The notes: generated from the sequence alone by a model not told the origin. 64,000 bases of DNA from CAILZL01 sp963748005 (GCA_963748005.1 CAVVHH010000002.1:2604001-2668000), one strand, 5' to 3'; positions 44,409 to 53,570 are shown, counted from the first letter of the stretch. Program-made: numbers and translations.

Positions 44409-45213
44409 CCGGCACGCGGTGTTCCAGGATCACTTTTGAAAAGCAGGACTTGGTGCTGCGATGCACGCGTACAAGTCCTGCCCGCCACACAAGACAGGCC
44501 TTTGCCGGCGCATGTGCACAAGGAGCATGGAGGCTGCCTGAAAGATAGTCTGTTTGAGCGTGACGTCGCGCGGTTGCGCTGTGTCACCAAGACCAGTTGA
44601 TCGCCTTCAACTGCAATGAGTCTGCTGCGAGGAAGGCGCCGGGTTGGCGGTCCGGAAGTGTTCGTAGATATCACCGGGCCGCGAGATCGAAGTTACGGCA
44701 AAGATCTGCTTTGCCAGTGCCATCTTCCGGCGGGACAACGCCATCGGGTATGGGCGTACGGTCCGTTTCGAACGAACGCATCGTGCCGGGCGAATGTGGC
44801 TTTGTGTGCTCCACGCTCAAGCTGCCACACCGGAACACCGCATCGCACGTGTATTTCAGGGCCTGCGACTTCATCGCAAGATTGGCGGGACTGCTGCTGG
44901 ATCCGTGAGTGAACTGGACGCCCTCGAGAGAGTTATTGCGCCGCAGCATGATGAGTGCGCAACAAACCAAATGAGTGTTCAAGGTCGACATCGCAACACA
45001 AGTTAAGTAGCGAACATTCACAACGGGAGCGGACGCAATTTGCGTTGGTTACACCCAGTAGGGAATGTGTTTGCGGTGAAGTGAGGAATCACGGATCGGT
45101 GTGGGGCTGAAGGATAGTCGCCAGAATAAATTCGGTCAGGAGACCGGTAAGACGCTCGGGTTGGGCCGCAATCTTCGGCAAAAGTCGAACACAGCCGGAC
45201 GTGTGGGTGCACT
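44409..45213. other. Region without a confident gene
   Basis: About 0.8 kb between the barrel-like gene and the giant Cache protein's upstream motif. Open frames of up to ~115 codons exist on both strands (for example 44671-45021 minus and 44597-44908 plus), but none has a ribosome site, a recognisable domain or normal composition. It could hold a decayed gene or a non-coding RNA. The right end leads into motif copy 4. Confidence 0.5.
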
Positions 45214-45242
45214 GGCTTCGCGAGCGAAGGAGGACTATCCTG
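45214..45242 (+). promoter_or_regulatory. Recurrent promoter-like motif, copy 4
   Basis: TGGCTT 45214-45219, 17-bp spacer (CGCGAGCGAAGGAGGAC), TATCCT 45237-45242; left extension CTGGCTTCG matches copies 2 and 5. It lies 86 bases before the giant gene's ATG. Confidence 0.5.
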
Positions 45243-45328
45243 CCAGTCCGCAGATGGCGCAGTGCAGCGGTCAGTGGCACTTTTGAGTGCTGATCGGTCC
45301 AGGGGAAACGGAGTGGCGTGGTGCTGTT

Positions 45329-48300
45329 ATGGACAAGGCGCAAGTCTGGCCATGGCTACGGCCTTTCTTGATATTGGTGGCGGTGGTGTCGATTCCGCCG
45401 CTGCTCTATTGGTTTGGCTACGTTAAATCCAGCGTAGAAGATACACGCCGCCAGGCCAATGTGACACTTTCAGCGATTGCCTCCAGCGTTAAGGACCGGC
45501 TTGAGGCACATGAGAAGATTGCGAAGCTGGCTGATAGCCAAGTAGAAGCGATTTCAGGCCACTCGTCCGGCAGTTGGACGGATGACCAAGTCGGCAGACT
45601 GGGCCGCTATTTGAAATCTACGTTCAACACGGAGGATGAATTCAAGCTCGTTGCTGCCAGGCGTGCTGCCGCTTCTTCCCCATCCGCATCGACAACCGCA
45701 TCTCTCGGTCAAGCTCCGCCTTCTGATCTCATGCATCTCGAGCTCAGTGATGGGAATGCGGCGCTGTATATTCATGCCAGCTATGTCGATCGATTCACGC
45801 CTGACCCCACCAAGAACAAGGACGTAAGCTGCACAATCGAATGCACATTGCGCAGTATGTTGAAGTTCGAAAATCTGATCCCGTGGGATCTGGTCAAATC
45901 CGAGTTTGATGGTCTGCTGGTGCTGGATGAAAACCGTCGGTTAATTGCGCAAGACCGACGGCTGCCGAAACAACCCATGGGATTTGTCATGCCGCTACAA
46001 GGGTTGCCGGCGCATCTCGCTTCAACAACCGGCAACGATCAGGGAAAATCTGCAACCAACAACACCATCGAAAAACCGACCAATAGGGCGTCCCTCAATC
46101 CTTTCGACTTAAGTCGCGATGTCACGCTGGAATTGGCGGGCAATGAGTACATCGTATTCGTGCAACCCGTACGAGTCGCAGTAACGCCCATCCGCAAGAA
46201 TGCCTCGGATGGTGTGGAGCGCCCGCTGCTGGTTACCGTATGCGCTCTGATTCGCAAGGATCGGCTCCGCAGCGAAGCAATTGCCTTGTCGCCGCAAACC
46301 CTGGTGTTCATCGGTTCCCTTGCCGCGTTCGGTTTGTTCTCGATTCCATTTCTCAAACTGCGCTTCATCGGCCCGCGCGAACGCATGCGCGCCCGCGATG
46401 TTTGGTTACTGGGCAACTCGCTGCTCGGCGCCACAGCGCTGATGGTGTTGCTGCTTATGAACGTCTATGCGTATCAACGCACGCTCGGTCGTTTAGACGA
46501 CGCACTCAATGCGTTCATCTTCTCCGTTAAGGACCAGTTTCACGATGAAACCACAGTAGCGACCACCCAGCTGATCAATAGCGCTCCATATTTAACAAGC
46601 GAAAACATACCGCATGAGCCTGACGCCACCCGCCAGGGCGCCAGGAAATCGCCAAATTCACTGATTGGATCGGTATTGTCCGGAGCTCGTGCGTTTGACT
46701 TCCAGGACTTCGAGTCGCTCTATGCGATGGATCTTGAAGGCGAACAGACGTACAAGCTGACGTCGCGTACCTTGCCGACAGTCAGCGGCAAGAATGCCGA
46801 TCGCGACTACTTCACAGGTGCACTCACGCGACCGTATGTACAGTCTGATGCAAAACTCTGCTCCAGGTCTGACACGAGGTGCTTCTTTTTTGAGGCCATT
46901 ATCTCGCGAACGACGGGCTCGCTATTGGGTGTGTATTCCATTCCCTATTCCATGTCGGGACGTGACGCTCTGCTGCTGGGGGCCGATTCAGTGCCGGCGC
47001 AACGCTCCGGCGTAATTGCGATAACCACCTATCTGCGACCTGTGACCGATGCAGTAGTCCCTCAACCATTTCAATTCTTGATTGTAAACCACAAGGGTGA
47101 AGTAACCTTCCATCATGCGCAAGCTCCCTACACCGGCGAACACTTCTTCGAATCTGTGCCGGGTGGGGCTGCACTGGAGCAAGCTGCGCGCGATACTGCA
47201 CTGCCCGATGCCAATCATGATGGTAATGCCGACGCTAAGGGCAAACCGCGCACCTATCGCTACGCCGGACACAATTTCCGCATGCGAGCGATCTATATGC
47301 CCGAGTTGGAATCGTTCGTCGTGGCGTACTACGACCCAGACATTGCAAGCCAAGTGATTGCCAGAACATTCGGTACGGCGGCAGTTGCATCGCTCGGGAT
47401 CGTTTTGGCTACACTCGTTGGCGCGGCGCTGATGTTGATGTGGCGCGGTGACCGCGCGTTTGATTGGGCGTGGCCAGCACCTGCGCGCACCGGTGTTTAT
47501 CTTCTCGGCTGGGGCATCGGTGTCGCTCATATGTTGTTGCTGTGGCTGGCGCGCAGCAGTCTGCCTCCGCGGGCGATGGGCTGGTATCTCGTCATCGCGC
47601 CATTCGTCATCATGATTGCAATGGGCTCAGGATATGTCGTGCCGGCAATGCAGCGCGCCGCCACGGCATTGAACCTGGGTGCGAATATCCCGGCATGGCG
47701 TTCAGCGCGTTGCACGTCCCTGATCTTTCAAGCATCAGCCGTCTTTACGCTTCTGTCCTTGATTGTCTGGCCCACCATGATTGTATTCGACGATGCTTTA
47801 ACGTTGCATGCCACCGCGTATGAGAATGGCGTGGCCCACGAATGGGCGGTCGGCCAAGTCTACCGCCGGGAGAAATTGACCGAAAAACTGGTTAATGTCG
47901 TGGACTCCAAGGACCCGCCGAATTGCGATCAGTCTGCTTCAAAAGGGAGTCCCGACGTCCGTTGTGCTCTCCCCGAGCGCACATACACGACCAGCGGCAA
48001 TTACGACGCCTTAAGGGCATACTGGCGGGAACAAGGTACCTATCGAACATGCATCGATATATTGACTGACACCACCGATTGCAAACTGAGTTTGCAGGGT
48101 GAGCAAGATGAGGGTAAGCAGGACAAGCCAATCGTGGCCGCGCCCACTGTCAAACGCCTGAGCTTTACGTATGGTATCGCCACCGTACTGGCAAGCCTGC
48201 ACCTTGACCAGCAAGCAACGGCGCAATCGCTCGACGCAACGGCGGCGTCGACAAGCCCGTTTCCTGATCCGACACCTCTGTTCCAGTGGATCGGCTGGGT

Positions 48301-49465
48301 TTCTCTACCCACGCTCGGATTTGTACTCTTAATCTTCATTCTGTGTCTGCTGATTGGTTCGATCGCCCAACATGTGTTAGGCATTGGCATGTTACGCGAC
48401 GCATTGCTTGACGAGAGCGCCAGCTTCAGGCCAGTACCCAGATCGCGATGGTTGCTTTTGCGGCCGAATGCCACAATGCTCGACAACATCACGGGCGCAC
48501 GAGTGACTATTGATCTGCGCGATCCAAAGTTGAAGCCAGAATCTCTGCGTAGTCCCGCCGCACACGAGACCTTGCTGCTGTGCCATCTTGAATCTCGACT
48601 ACAGGACGCAGCTTGGCGTCGTGCGCTACTGAAATTGCTGCGTGCCGATGCAGAAGGCTGCATCGTGCTCGTCTCCGAGATTGATCCGCTGCACTATCTG
48701 ACACACCACACGCGGGAGCAGGAGGAAGCTTTGAATGCCCTCCCGGCCGACGCAGCAGCGCGTGTAGCGGCGGATCTCAGTTATCGAGAATGGCGGACCG
48801 ACCTCGCCAGTTGGGCCTTAACGCTCAGCGAATTCAATAAGGTGCGTCGCAAGGTGTTTGTCGAAGGACGGTTTTTGAACGGCACTGCCAGGCGCGTTAT
48901 CCTGGAAAAATTGTGTGATGAATGCCAGGCGAACGAATTCTTGATTGGCATTGGCCAGCGACTGCTCGGTCGTCCCGATATCAACAGGTATGCCTGGGAT
49001 GACATTGTCGGTTTTGTGCTTGATATGGCTGAGCCCTACTACCGGTCGCTGTGGGAACTGTGTTCGCACGAGGAAAAACTGGTGCTGATTCAACTGGCGC
49101 AAGAAGGTCTCGTGAATCCCAAGCGCATGGAGCTGGTGCAGCGATTGGTCAGACGCGGTCTGCTGGTTGTATCGCCACGATTGCGGCCCATGAATGCAAG
49201 CTTTGCGCGCTTCCTGCGCAATGTGGAATCACGCGAATACATCGCCAGGTTAGAGCACACCGCAACCGGATTGTCATGGTCCCGACTTGGTACACCGTTG
49301 TACGCGCTTTCGGCAGTGGTAATCGCAATTTTACTTTTTACGCAGCAGGATATGCTCACAAATATCCTTGGCGTTGTTACGGCGGCTGGTGGCACGCTCG
49401 GTTCATTGCGCAATACGTACGCCAGCGTGATCAAGCCGGTAACTTCACCCGTGAAGGTCGCTTGA
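45329..49465 (+). CDS. Giant membrane protein with two Cache-like sensor domains and cytoplasmic winged-helix-like region
   Basis: About 1378 residues. TM1 at ~10-32; a first outer region ~33-320 starting VSLSAIASSVKD-like helices (TRRQANVTLSAIASSVKDRL) as in Cache sensors; TM2 ~323-344; TM3 ~359-383; a second outer region ~384-685 with the Cache-type NADRDYFTGALTRPYV; then four helices (~686-822), another outer loop with four cysteines (~823-985), TM8 ~985-1017 and TM9 ~1324-1357. The cytoplasmic segment ~1018-1320 contains ETLLLCHLESRLQDAAWR, CIVLVSEIDPLHYL and a winged-helix-like EEKLVLIQLAQEGLVNPKRM, resembling the tail part of AAA+/STAND ATPases but without a Walker A loop. No known enzyme output domain is visible. 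I know no named family of this architecture. Confidence 0.8.
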   Translation: MDKAQVWPWLRPFLILVAVVSIPPLLYWFGYVKSSVEDTRRQANVTLSAIASSVKDRLEAHEKIAKLADSQVEAISGHSSGSWTDDQVGRLGRYLKSTFNTEDEFKLVAARRAAASSPSASTTASLGQAPPSDLMHLELSDGNAALYIHASYVDRFTPDPTKNKDVSCTIECTLRSMLKFENLIPWDLVKSEFDGLLVLDENRRLIAQDRRLPKQPMGFVMPLQGLPAHLASTTGNDQGKSATNNTIEKPTNRASLNPFDLSRDVTLELAGNEYIVFVQPVRVAVTPIRKNASDGVERPLLVTVCALIRKDRLRSEAIALSPQTLVFIGSLAAFGLFSIPFLKLRFIGPRERMRARDVWLLGNSLLGATALMVLLLMNVYAYQRTLGRLDDALNAFIFSVKDQFHDETTVATTQLINSAPYLTSENIPHEPDATRQGARKSPNSLIGSVLSGARAFDFQDFESLYAMDLEGEQTYKLTSRTLPTVSGKNADRDYFTGALTRPYVQSDAKLCSRSDTRCFFFEAIISRTTGSLLGVYSIPYSMSGRDALLLGADSVPAQRSGVIAITTYLRPVTDAVVPQPFQFLIVNHKGEVTFHHAQAPYTGEHFFESVPGGAALEQAARDTALPDANHDGNADAKGKPRTYRYAGHNFRMRAIYMPELESFVVAYYDPDIASQVIARTFGTAAVASLGIVLATLVGAALMLMWRGDRAFDWAWPAPARTGVYLLGWGIGVAHMLLLWLARSSLPPRAMGWYLVIAPFVIMIAMGSGYVVPAMQRAATALNLGANIPAWRSARCTSLIFQASAVFTLLSLIVWPTMIVFDDALTLHATAYENGVAHEWAVGQVYRREKLTEKLVNVVDSKDPPNCDQSASKGSPDVRCALPERTYTTSGNYDALRAYWREQGTYRTCIDILTDTTDCKLSLQGEQDEGKQDKPIVAAPTVKRLSFTYGIATVLASLHLDQQATAQSLDATAASTSPFPDPTPLFQWIGWVSLPTLGFVLLIFILCLLIGSIAQHVLGIGMLRDALLDESASFRPVPRSRWLLLRPNATMLDNITGARVTIDLRDPKLKPESLRSPAAHETLLLCHLESRLQDAAWRRALLKLLRADAEGCIVLVSEIDPLHYLTHHTREQEEALNALPADAAARVAADLSYREWRTDLASWALTLSEFNKVRRKVFVEGRFLNGTARRVILEKLCDECQANEFLIGIGQRLLGRPDINRYAWDDIVGFVLDMAEPYYRSLWELCSHEEKLVLIQLAQEGLVNPKRMELVQRLVRRGLLVVSPRLRPMNASFARFLRNVESREYIARLEHTATGLSWSRLGTPLYALSAVVIAILLFTQQDMLTNILGVVTAAGGTLGSLRNTYASVIKPVTSPVKVA

Positions 49466-49697
49466 GGCAGCCGCAATAACAGGCAGACCGGCGCGAAATG
49501 GCTGTCCATCATCACGGCTCGCCTGTGCGCACGTATTCGTGTGCATCGAATTTCAGTGCCTCCCTGGCATTCCGAAATCTGACGCCCACTTTGCGGCACA
49601 ATCGCCCCGCTACCTGTTTCTTGGTGGCCCAACTTGGGTGCGGCAACCCACGCGCGTGTTCTGGATCGGCATCGTGCAGTGAGCGTGTGGTCGCAGG

Positions 49698-50453
49698 TCA
49701 GTCGACTTTCCAGTCGATGGCGCCCTTCAGTGCAGGACTGATTTCGATTTCCATCAGTTGCTCGAGACGATACCGTGTCATGCTGCGCGGGCTGCGGAAC
49801 ACCATGTCCAGCTCTGCCTTGTTGAGCTTGCGTTTCTCGCGGATGATCTGGCAGGTATTCTGTTCCAGCAAGGCCCGATATGCAGCGGCTGCTTCCGGGA
49901 TTTTTTCGGCGGGTATGCCGCTGATGTTGACGGAATAGGTCCTGCGGAAATGCAGGAGGTAGATAAGCAGGTAACAGAAGATCGTCGCCAGCACGGCGAC
50001 GTGCGGCAGTCTCAGTCCGCAGGCCAGGCCGATCAGTGTTACGAAGATCACGTTGCCGGTCAGATTGGCCGAATCCAGTATCGTACGGAAGCGGAGCAGG
50101 CCACCTATGCCGAAAATGACAAAACCGACGACCATGCCATACTTGACGACGAGGATTCCGATGATGGCGCCGACGACGGCAAACTGAATGTAGACACTCT
50201 GTACTTCGATCTCGACAAACGTATCGGCAGCTTCCCGGTTGCGCGGGTGGTAGCCAATCGCGGCAGCCAGCAGCGCGGACAGGCTGAGCTGGAGGAACGC
50301 GAGCAGCAGGAAGCTGACATCGGCAAAGCCACGCCAGCCTGTCGCAAATTCGCTCGGCTGGGGCGCATTGGTATCCAGCAGTTGCTGGGCAAAGACTTGC
50401 GTTGCGCAGAATATCAGCGTGGCAACGACCGTGATTCTCGAACCTGCTTTCAT
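49698..50453 (-). CDS. DUF4956 (MgtC-like) membrane protein
   Basis: 251 residues. A signal-like first helix (ITVVATLIFCATQVFA) is followed by several helices and the family hallmark VIFGIGGLLRFRTILDSANLTGN, comparable with GxGGLLRFR of DUF4956/MgtC-type proteins; helices LPHVAVLATIFCYLLIYLL follow, then a soluble C-terminal domain (SPRSMTRYRLEQLMEIEIS). Relatives often sit beside CotH and VTC (polyphosphate polymerase) genes. Here a CotH/HipA-like gene is divergent at 50696, but no VTC domain is present. Role unknown, perhaps ion or phosphate related. Confidence 0.85.
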   Translation of the reverse strand: MKAGSRITVVATLIFCATQVFAQQLLDTNAPQPSEFATGWRGFADVSFLLLAFLQLSLSALLAAAIGYHPRNREAADTFVEIEVQSVYIQFAVVGAIIGILVVKYGMVVGFVIFGIGGLLRFRTILDSANLTGNVIFVTLIGLACGLRLPHVAVLATIFCYLLIYLLHFRRTYSVNISGIPAEKIPEAAAAYRALLEQNTCQIIREKRKLNKAELDMVFRSPRSMTRYRLEQLMEIEISPALKGAIDWKVD

Positions 50454-50695
50454 CGGTTACGACTCCAGTCCTGACGTGAATTCGACTCGACCGTGAAGGC
50501 CTGAGCAGGTGCCGGGGCACCTTGCATGGAATAAAAGCGATGTGCCACGGGGCTGTATCCGCAGTATATGTACCGACGCAGAGGCCAACAACTGCGGATT
50601 GCCCGACTGCAGTGCGACGACTACACTGGATTAAATACCAAGTGCCATCGCAACTTTCTCTCGGCAAGAGTCCAATGCTGCCGGTCGGTGCCTTC

Positions 50696-51748
50696 ATGAG
50701 AAGAGTGTTGTCCCTTGCCTTTCCTGTGCTGCAGCTGCTGACTCTGTTGCTGCTGGCCGGGCAACTGCAGGCTGCCGAATACGATCCGCTGTTTGCCTCC
50801 GCCGCAAAGTTGCAGATCACCCTCGATGGTCCATTCGGGCTGATCGACCGGGAGCGCGACAAGGAAAAGGACTATCCCGGCAAGCTGAGCTACCAGTCTC
50901 CCACAGGCGAGCCAGTGGTACTGGACGTCGAGTTCCAGGTGCGCGGTAATTACCGGCTACGCAAGGAAAACTGCGGCCATGCGCAGCTATGGCTGAATAT
51001 CAAGACCAGGCAGGCGCAGGACACGCTGTTCGAGAATCAGGACAGGATCAAACTGGTGGTGCAATGCGGCTCGGAGCAGCGCTATGCCGACTACCTCGTC
51101 AGGGAGCATCAGGCTTATCAGTTCTTCAATCGGTTGACGGACCGGAGTATTGCGGCACGACTGGTGGACGTGACGTATCGGGACTCCAGCGATCCGCATG
51201 AAGCCCGTACGTCTCTCGGAATGTTTATTGAGCATCAGAAGCGGCTCGCCAAGCGTCTGGACTTGCAGGGTGTCAAAGTAGACAGGATCGGCGTTGCGCA
51301 ACTGGAGCCGGTGCAGGCCAGTCTGGTTGCCATTTACAACTACATGGTCGCAAACGCCGATTATTCGATGCTGGCTGCTGATGAAGGCGAAGAGTGCTGT
51401 CACAACGTCATTCCACTCGAAGACCAGGAAGGTCGCTATGTCCCAATTCCATACGACTTTGACTCCTCCGGGTTCGTGAATGCCTCCTATGCCACTCCGC
51501 CTGCCGGACTGAATCTGCGTAGCGTCCGGCAGCGACTCTATCGGGGTTTCTGTGCCCACAATGACCTCATTACTGCGACACTTGCCCATTTCCGGGAGCA
51601 CCGCCAGGCGTTCGAGACAATACTTGCTGATACGACCCAAGTCAGTTCATCCCAGGCCGAGCGCGCCCAGCAATTCATCAAGGGGTTCTATGACCTGATT
51701 GATGATCCCGCTAACATTCAGAGAGAGTTTCTGGGCAAGTGCCGCTGA
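50696..51748 (+). CDS. Secreted CotH/HipA-like kinase-fold protein
   Basis: 350 residues with signal peptide (VLSLAFPVLQLLTLLLLAGQ). The late part has the order of catalytic residues found in atypical kinases of the CotH/HipA type: Asp222 in VANADYSML, His236-Asn237 in CCHNVIP and Asp254/Asp256 in IPYDFDSSGF. The N-terminal part (LDVEFQVRGNYRLRKENCGH, DRIKLVVQCG) fits the beta-rich lobe, with cysteines suggesting oxidising surroundings. I assign the fold with moderate confidence and do not know the target. Starts at 50675 and 50522 are alternatives without a better ribosome site. The phosphatase gene begins within or just after its stop. Confidence 0.75.
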   Translation: MRRVLSLAFPVLQLLTLLLLAGQLQAAEYDPLFASAAKLQITLDGPFGLIDRERDKEKDYPGKLSYQSPTGEPVVLDVEFQVRGNYRLRKENCGHAQLWLNIKTRQAQDTLFENQDRIKLVVQCGSEQRYADYLVREHQAYQFFNRLTDRSIAARLVDVTYRDSSDPHEARTSLGMFIEHQKRLAKRLDLQGVKVDRIGVAQLEPVQASLVAIYNYMVANADYSMLAADEGEECCHNVIPLEDQEGRYVPIPYDFDSSGFVNASYATPPAGLNLRSVRQRLYRGFCAHNDLITATLAHFREHRQAFETILADTTQVSSSQAERAQQFIKGFYDLIDDPANIQREFLGKCR

Positions 51749-51765
51749 CCCACTGGCCCACATAC

Positions 51766-52947
51766 ATGAACACTATCTGCCAACCGCACTTCAGGTACTT
51801 GCTGCGTCCACCGGCAGGTCGTTGGTTGTTCGTGCTGTTACTGTTATTCAGTCTGCAGCTGAACGCCCAGACGCAGGACGAGTGGCAGAACGTCGAGCGC
51901 ATCGTGGTGGTGGGTGACATCCATGGCGACTACAACAATTACCTGAAGGTGCTCAACAGCGCTGGTCTCGTCGACAAGCGTGGCAACTGGGCCGCCGGCA
52001 AGACGCATTTTGTGCAGATCGGTGATGTACCCGATCGCGGGCCCGACACCGACAAGATCATCGCCCATCTGCAGAAGCTGGAGAAGCAGGCGCGGGGCAA
52101 GGGCGGCATGGTGCATGCGCTGATCGGCAACCACGAGGCGATGAACATCTCGGGTGACCTGCGCTATGTGCATCCGGGCGAATATGCGGCGCTGAAGAGC
52201 CCGCGCGCCCAGCAGTTGCAGGACACCTACTACCAGAAGTTCGTTGCATATCTGCAGACGCAGGAAAATCCGCCCGTTATCGACGAGAGCTTCCGGCAGC
52301 AGTGGAACCTGAAGTACCCGCTCGGCTATGTGGAACACCGGATTCACTGGAGTCCCCAGGGTGATTTCGGCAAGTGGGTGCTGGGGCACAATGCGGTGAT
52401 CAAGATCAACGACATCCTCTTCATGCATGCGGGCCTTGGTCCCCTCTTCGACGGCCAGCCGCTGCGCGCGCTCAATGAGCGGGTGCGGACGGAGTTGCAG
52501 AGTGCGAGCCCGGTTGAAAATCCAGTCTTCGAAGCTGAAGAGGGTCCGCTCTGGTATCGCGGACTGGCGCTGAACGACGAAGTGCAGGAACTGCCACACG
52601 TGCAGTCACTGCTGGATTTTTACCACGTGAACCACATCATCGTCGGCCACACGCCTGGTTTCGGCACGATCGTCCCGCGCTTCGACGGCAAGGTCATCGT
52701 CGTAGATGCCGGCATTTCATCCTACTACGGTGGGCATCTGGCCAGCTTGCTGATCGAGAAAGGCAGGCTGCTGAATGTCCAGCGTGGCACACGCCTTGCG
52801 TTACCTGCGGACAGGGAACAGCAGCTCGTCTATTACCGCCAGGTGCTGACACTGGAACCTGAAGCGAAGAATCTCAACTTGATGATCCATAATCTCGAGC
52901 ATCCCGAAGACCTCCAGCAGCTGAAAATCGACACGACCACGAACTAA
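51766..52947 (+). CDS. Exported PPP-like (Shelph-type) metallophosphatase
   Basis: 393 residues with signal peptide (LFVLLLLFSLQLNA). All phosphoprotein-phosphatase motifs are present: IVVVGDIHGDYNN, QIGDVPDRGPDTD, ALIGNHEAMN, LFMHAGLGPLF and IIVGHTPGFGTI, then VIVVDAGISSYYGGH. This is the Shewanella-like/PPP subgroup that dephosphorylates proteins or small phosphoesters. Being exported, it would act in the periplasm. GTG at 51739 would overlap the CotH-like stop by ten bases, ATG at 51766 lies 17 bases after it; either way the two genes are one transcript. A kinase-fold/phosphatase pair is the obvious reading. Confidence 0.9.
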   Translation: MNTICQPHFRYLLRPPAGRWLFVLLLLFSLQLNAQTQDEWQNVERIVVVGDIHGDYNNYLKVLNSAGLVDKRGNWAAGKTHFVQIGDVPDRGPDTDKIIAHLQKLEKQARGKGGMVHALIGNHEAMNISGDLRYVHPGEYAALKSPRAQQLQDTYYQKFVAYLQTQENPPVIDESFRQQWNLKYPLGYVEHRIHWSPQGDFGKWVLGHNAVIKINDILFMHAGLGPLFDGQPLRALNERVRTELQSASPVENPVFEAEEGPLWYRGLALNDEVQELPHVQSLLDFYHVNHIIVGHTPGFGTIVPRFDGKVIVVDAGISSYYGGHLASLLIEKGRLLNVQRGTRLALPADREQQLVYYRQVLTLEPEAKNLNLMIHNLEHPEDLQQLKIDTTTN

Positions 52948-53027
52948 GCGAATTTTTTCCAGCATCATCATTGGCAAGCGCGAGGGCGCTGGCATTAACG
53001 CGCGCTGCTGCGATGGTGTTGCGGTGC

Positions 53028-53057
53028 TGGCTTCGCGGGAAAAGGGTGTTTATTCTT
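53028..53057 (+). promoter_or_regulatory. Recurrent promoter-like motif, copy 5
   Basis: TGGCTT 53028-53033, 18-bp spacer ending GGGTGTT, TATTCT 53052-53057, 34 bases before the ATG of the decayed chimera. Confidence 0.6.
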
Positions 53058-53091
53058 GCGACCCGCCGGTGAAGCTTGCTGGGGACCTCAA

Positions 53092-53570
53092 TGAAGAAAA
53101 AATCACTTACTTCCCGTTCTGATCGCGCTGACGCTCTGTGCTGAGCTGACGCTTCCAACGATCGGGCGGGCGGCGTCCGAGCAGCAGCTTATCGACGATT
53201 TCAGACAGCTCGAGGTCGCTTCGGTCGCTGATGCCATGGAGCAACTCTACGGCGAGAAGAATTACATGGCGCATTCCATGCGGCTATTTCTACATCGGCA
53301 ACATGTTCCCGGAGCCTTACAAAAACCAGTTGTTCATCGCCAGACACGGCTCATGGAACCGCACCAGGAAAAGCGGCTATGACATCAGCCTCGTCAGAAT
53401 CCGGAACAACAAGTCTGTCGGCCAGGAGGCTTTCGCCAGCGGCTGGCTGGATGAGGCGACTCAGGAAAAACGGGGGCAGACCCGTCGATGTGCTGATGAT
53501 CCCTGATGGGTCACTGCTCGTGTCTGACGACAAGGCCGGCGTTGTCTACAGAATCACGTATCAGAAATAA
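53092..53570 (+). pseudogene. Decayed chimera: RraA-like start joined to sorbosone-dehydrogenase-like end
   Basis: ATG at 53092 opens a signal peptide (LLPVLIALTLCAELTLPTIG) and an RraA-type N terminus, EQQLIDDFRQLEVASVADAM then EQLYGEKNYMAHSM, which ends abruptly near 53280. From about 53280 the next frame continues with YIGNMFPEPYKNQLFIARHG and SWNRTRKSGYDISLVRI, the C-terminal part of a PQQ-type sorbosone dehydrogenase, and after an A/G-rich frameshift near 53467-53477 the third frame finishes with GRPVDVLMIPDGSLLVSDDK and AGVVYRITYQK. So an internal deletion joined two genes and at least one further frameshift occurred. No working product is expected, yet the upstream promoter-like motif remains. 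Confidence 0.8.

Noticed and set aside
44671..45021. Minus-strand open frame of 116 codons in the gene-free stretch
   Set aside because: Composition is not clearly shadow-like, but there is no family match, no ribosome site and no related frame nearby. I leave it as unassigned.
49090..50862. Minus-strand open frame of 590 codons
   Set aside because: Spans the end of the giant Cache gene, the DUF4956 gene in another frame and the start of the CotH-like gene. No conserved motif is present.
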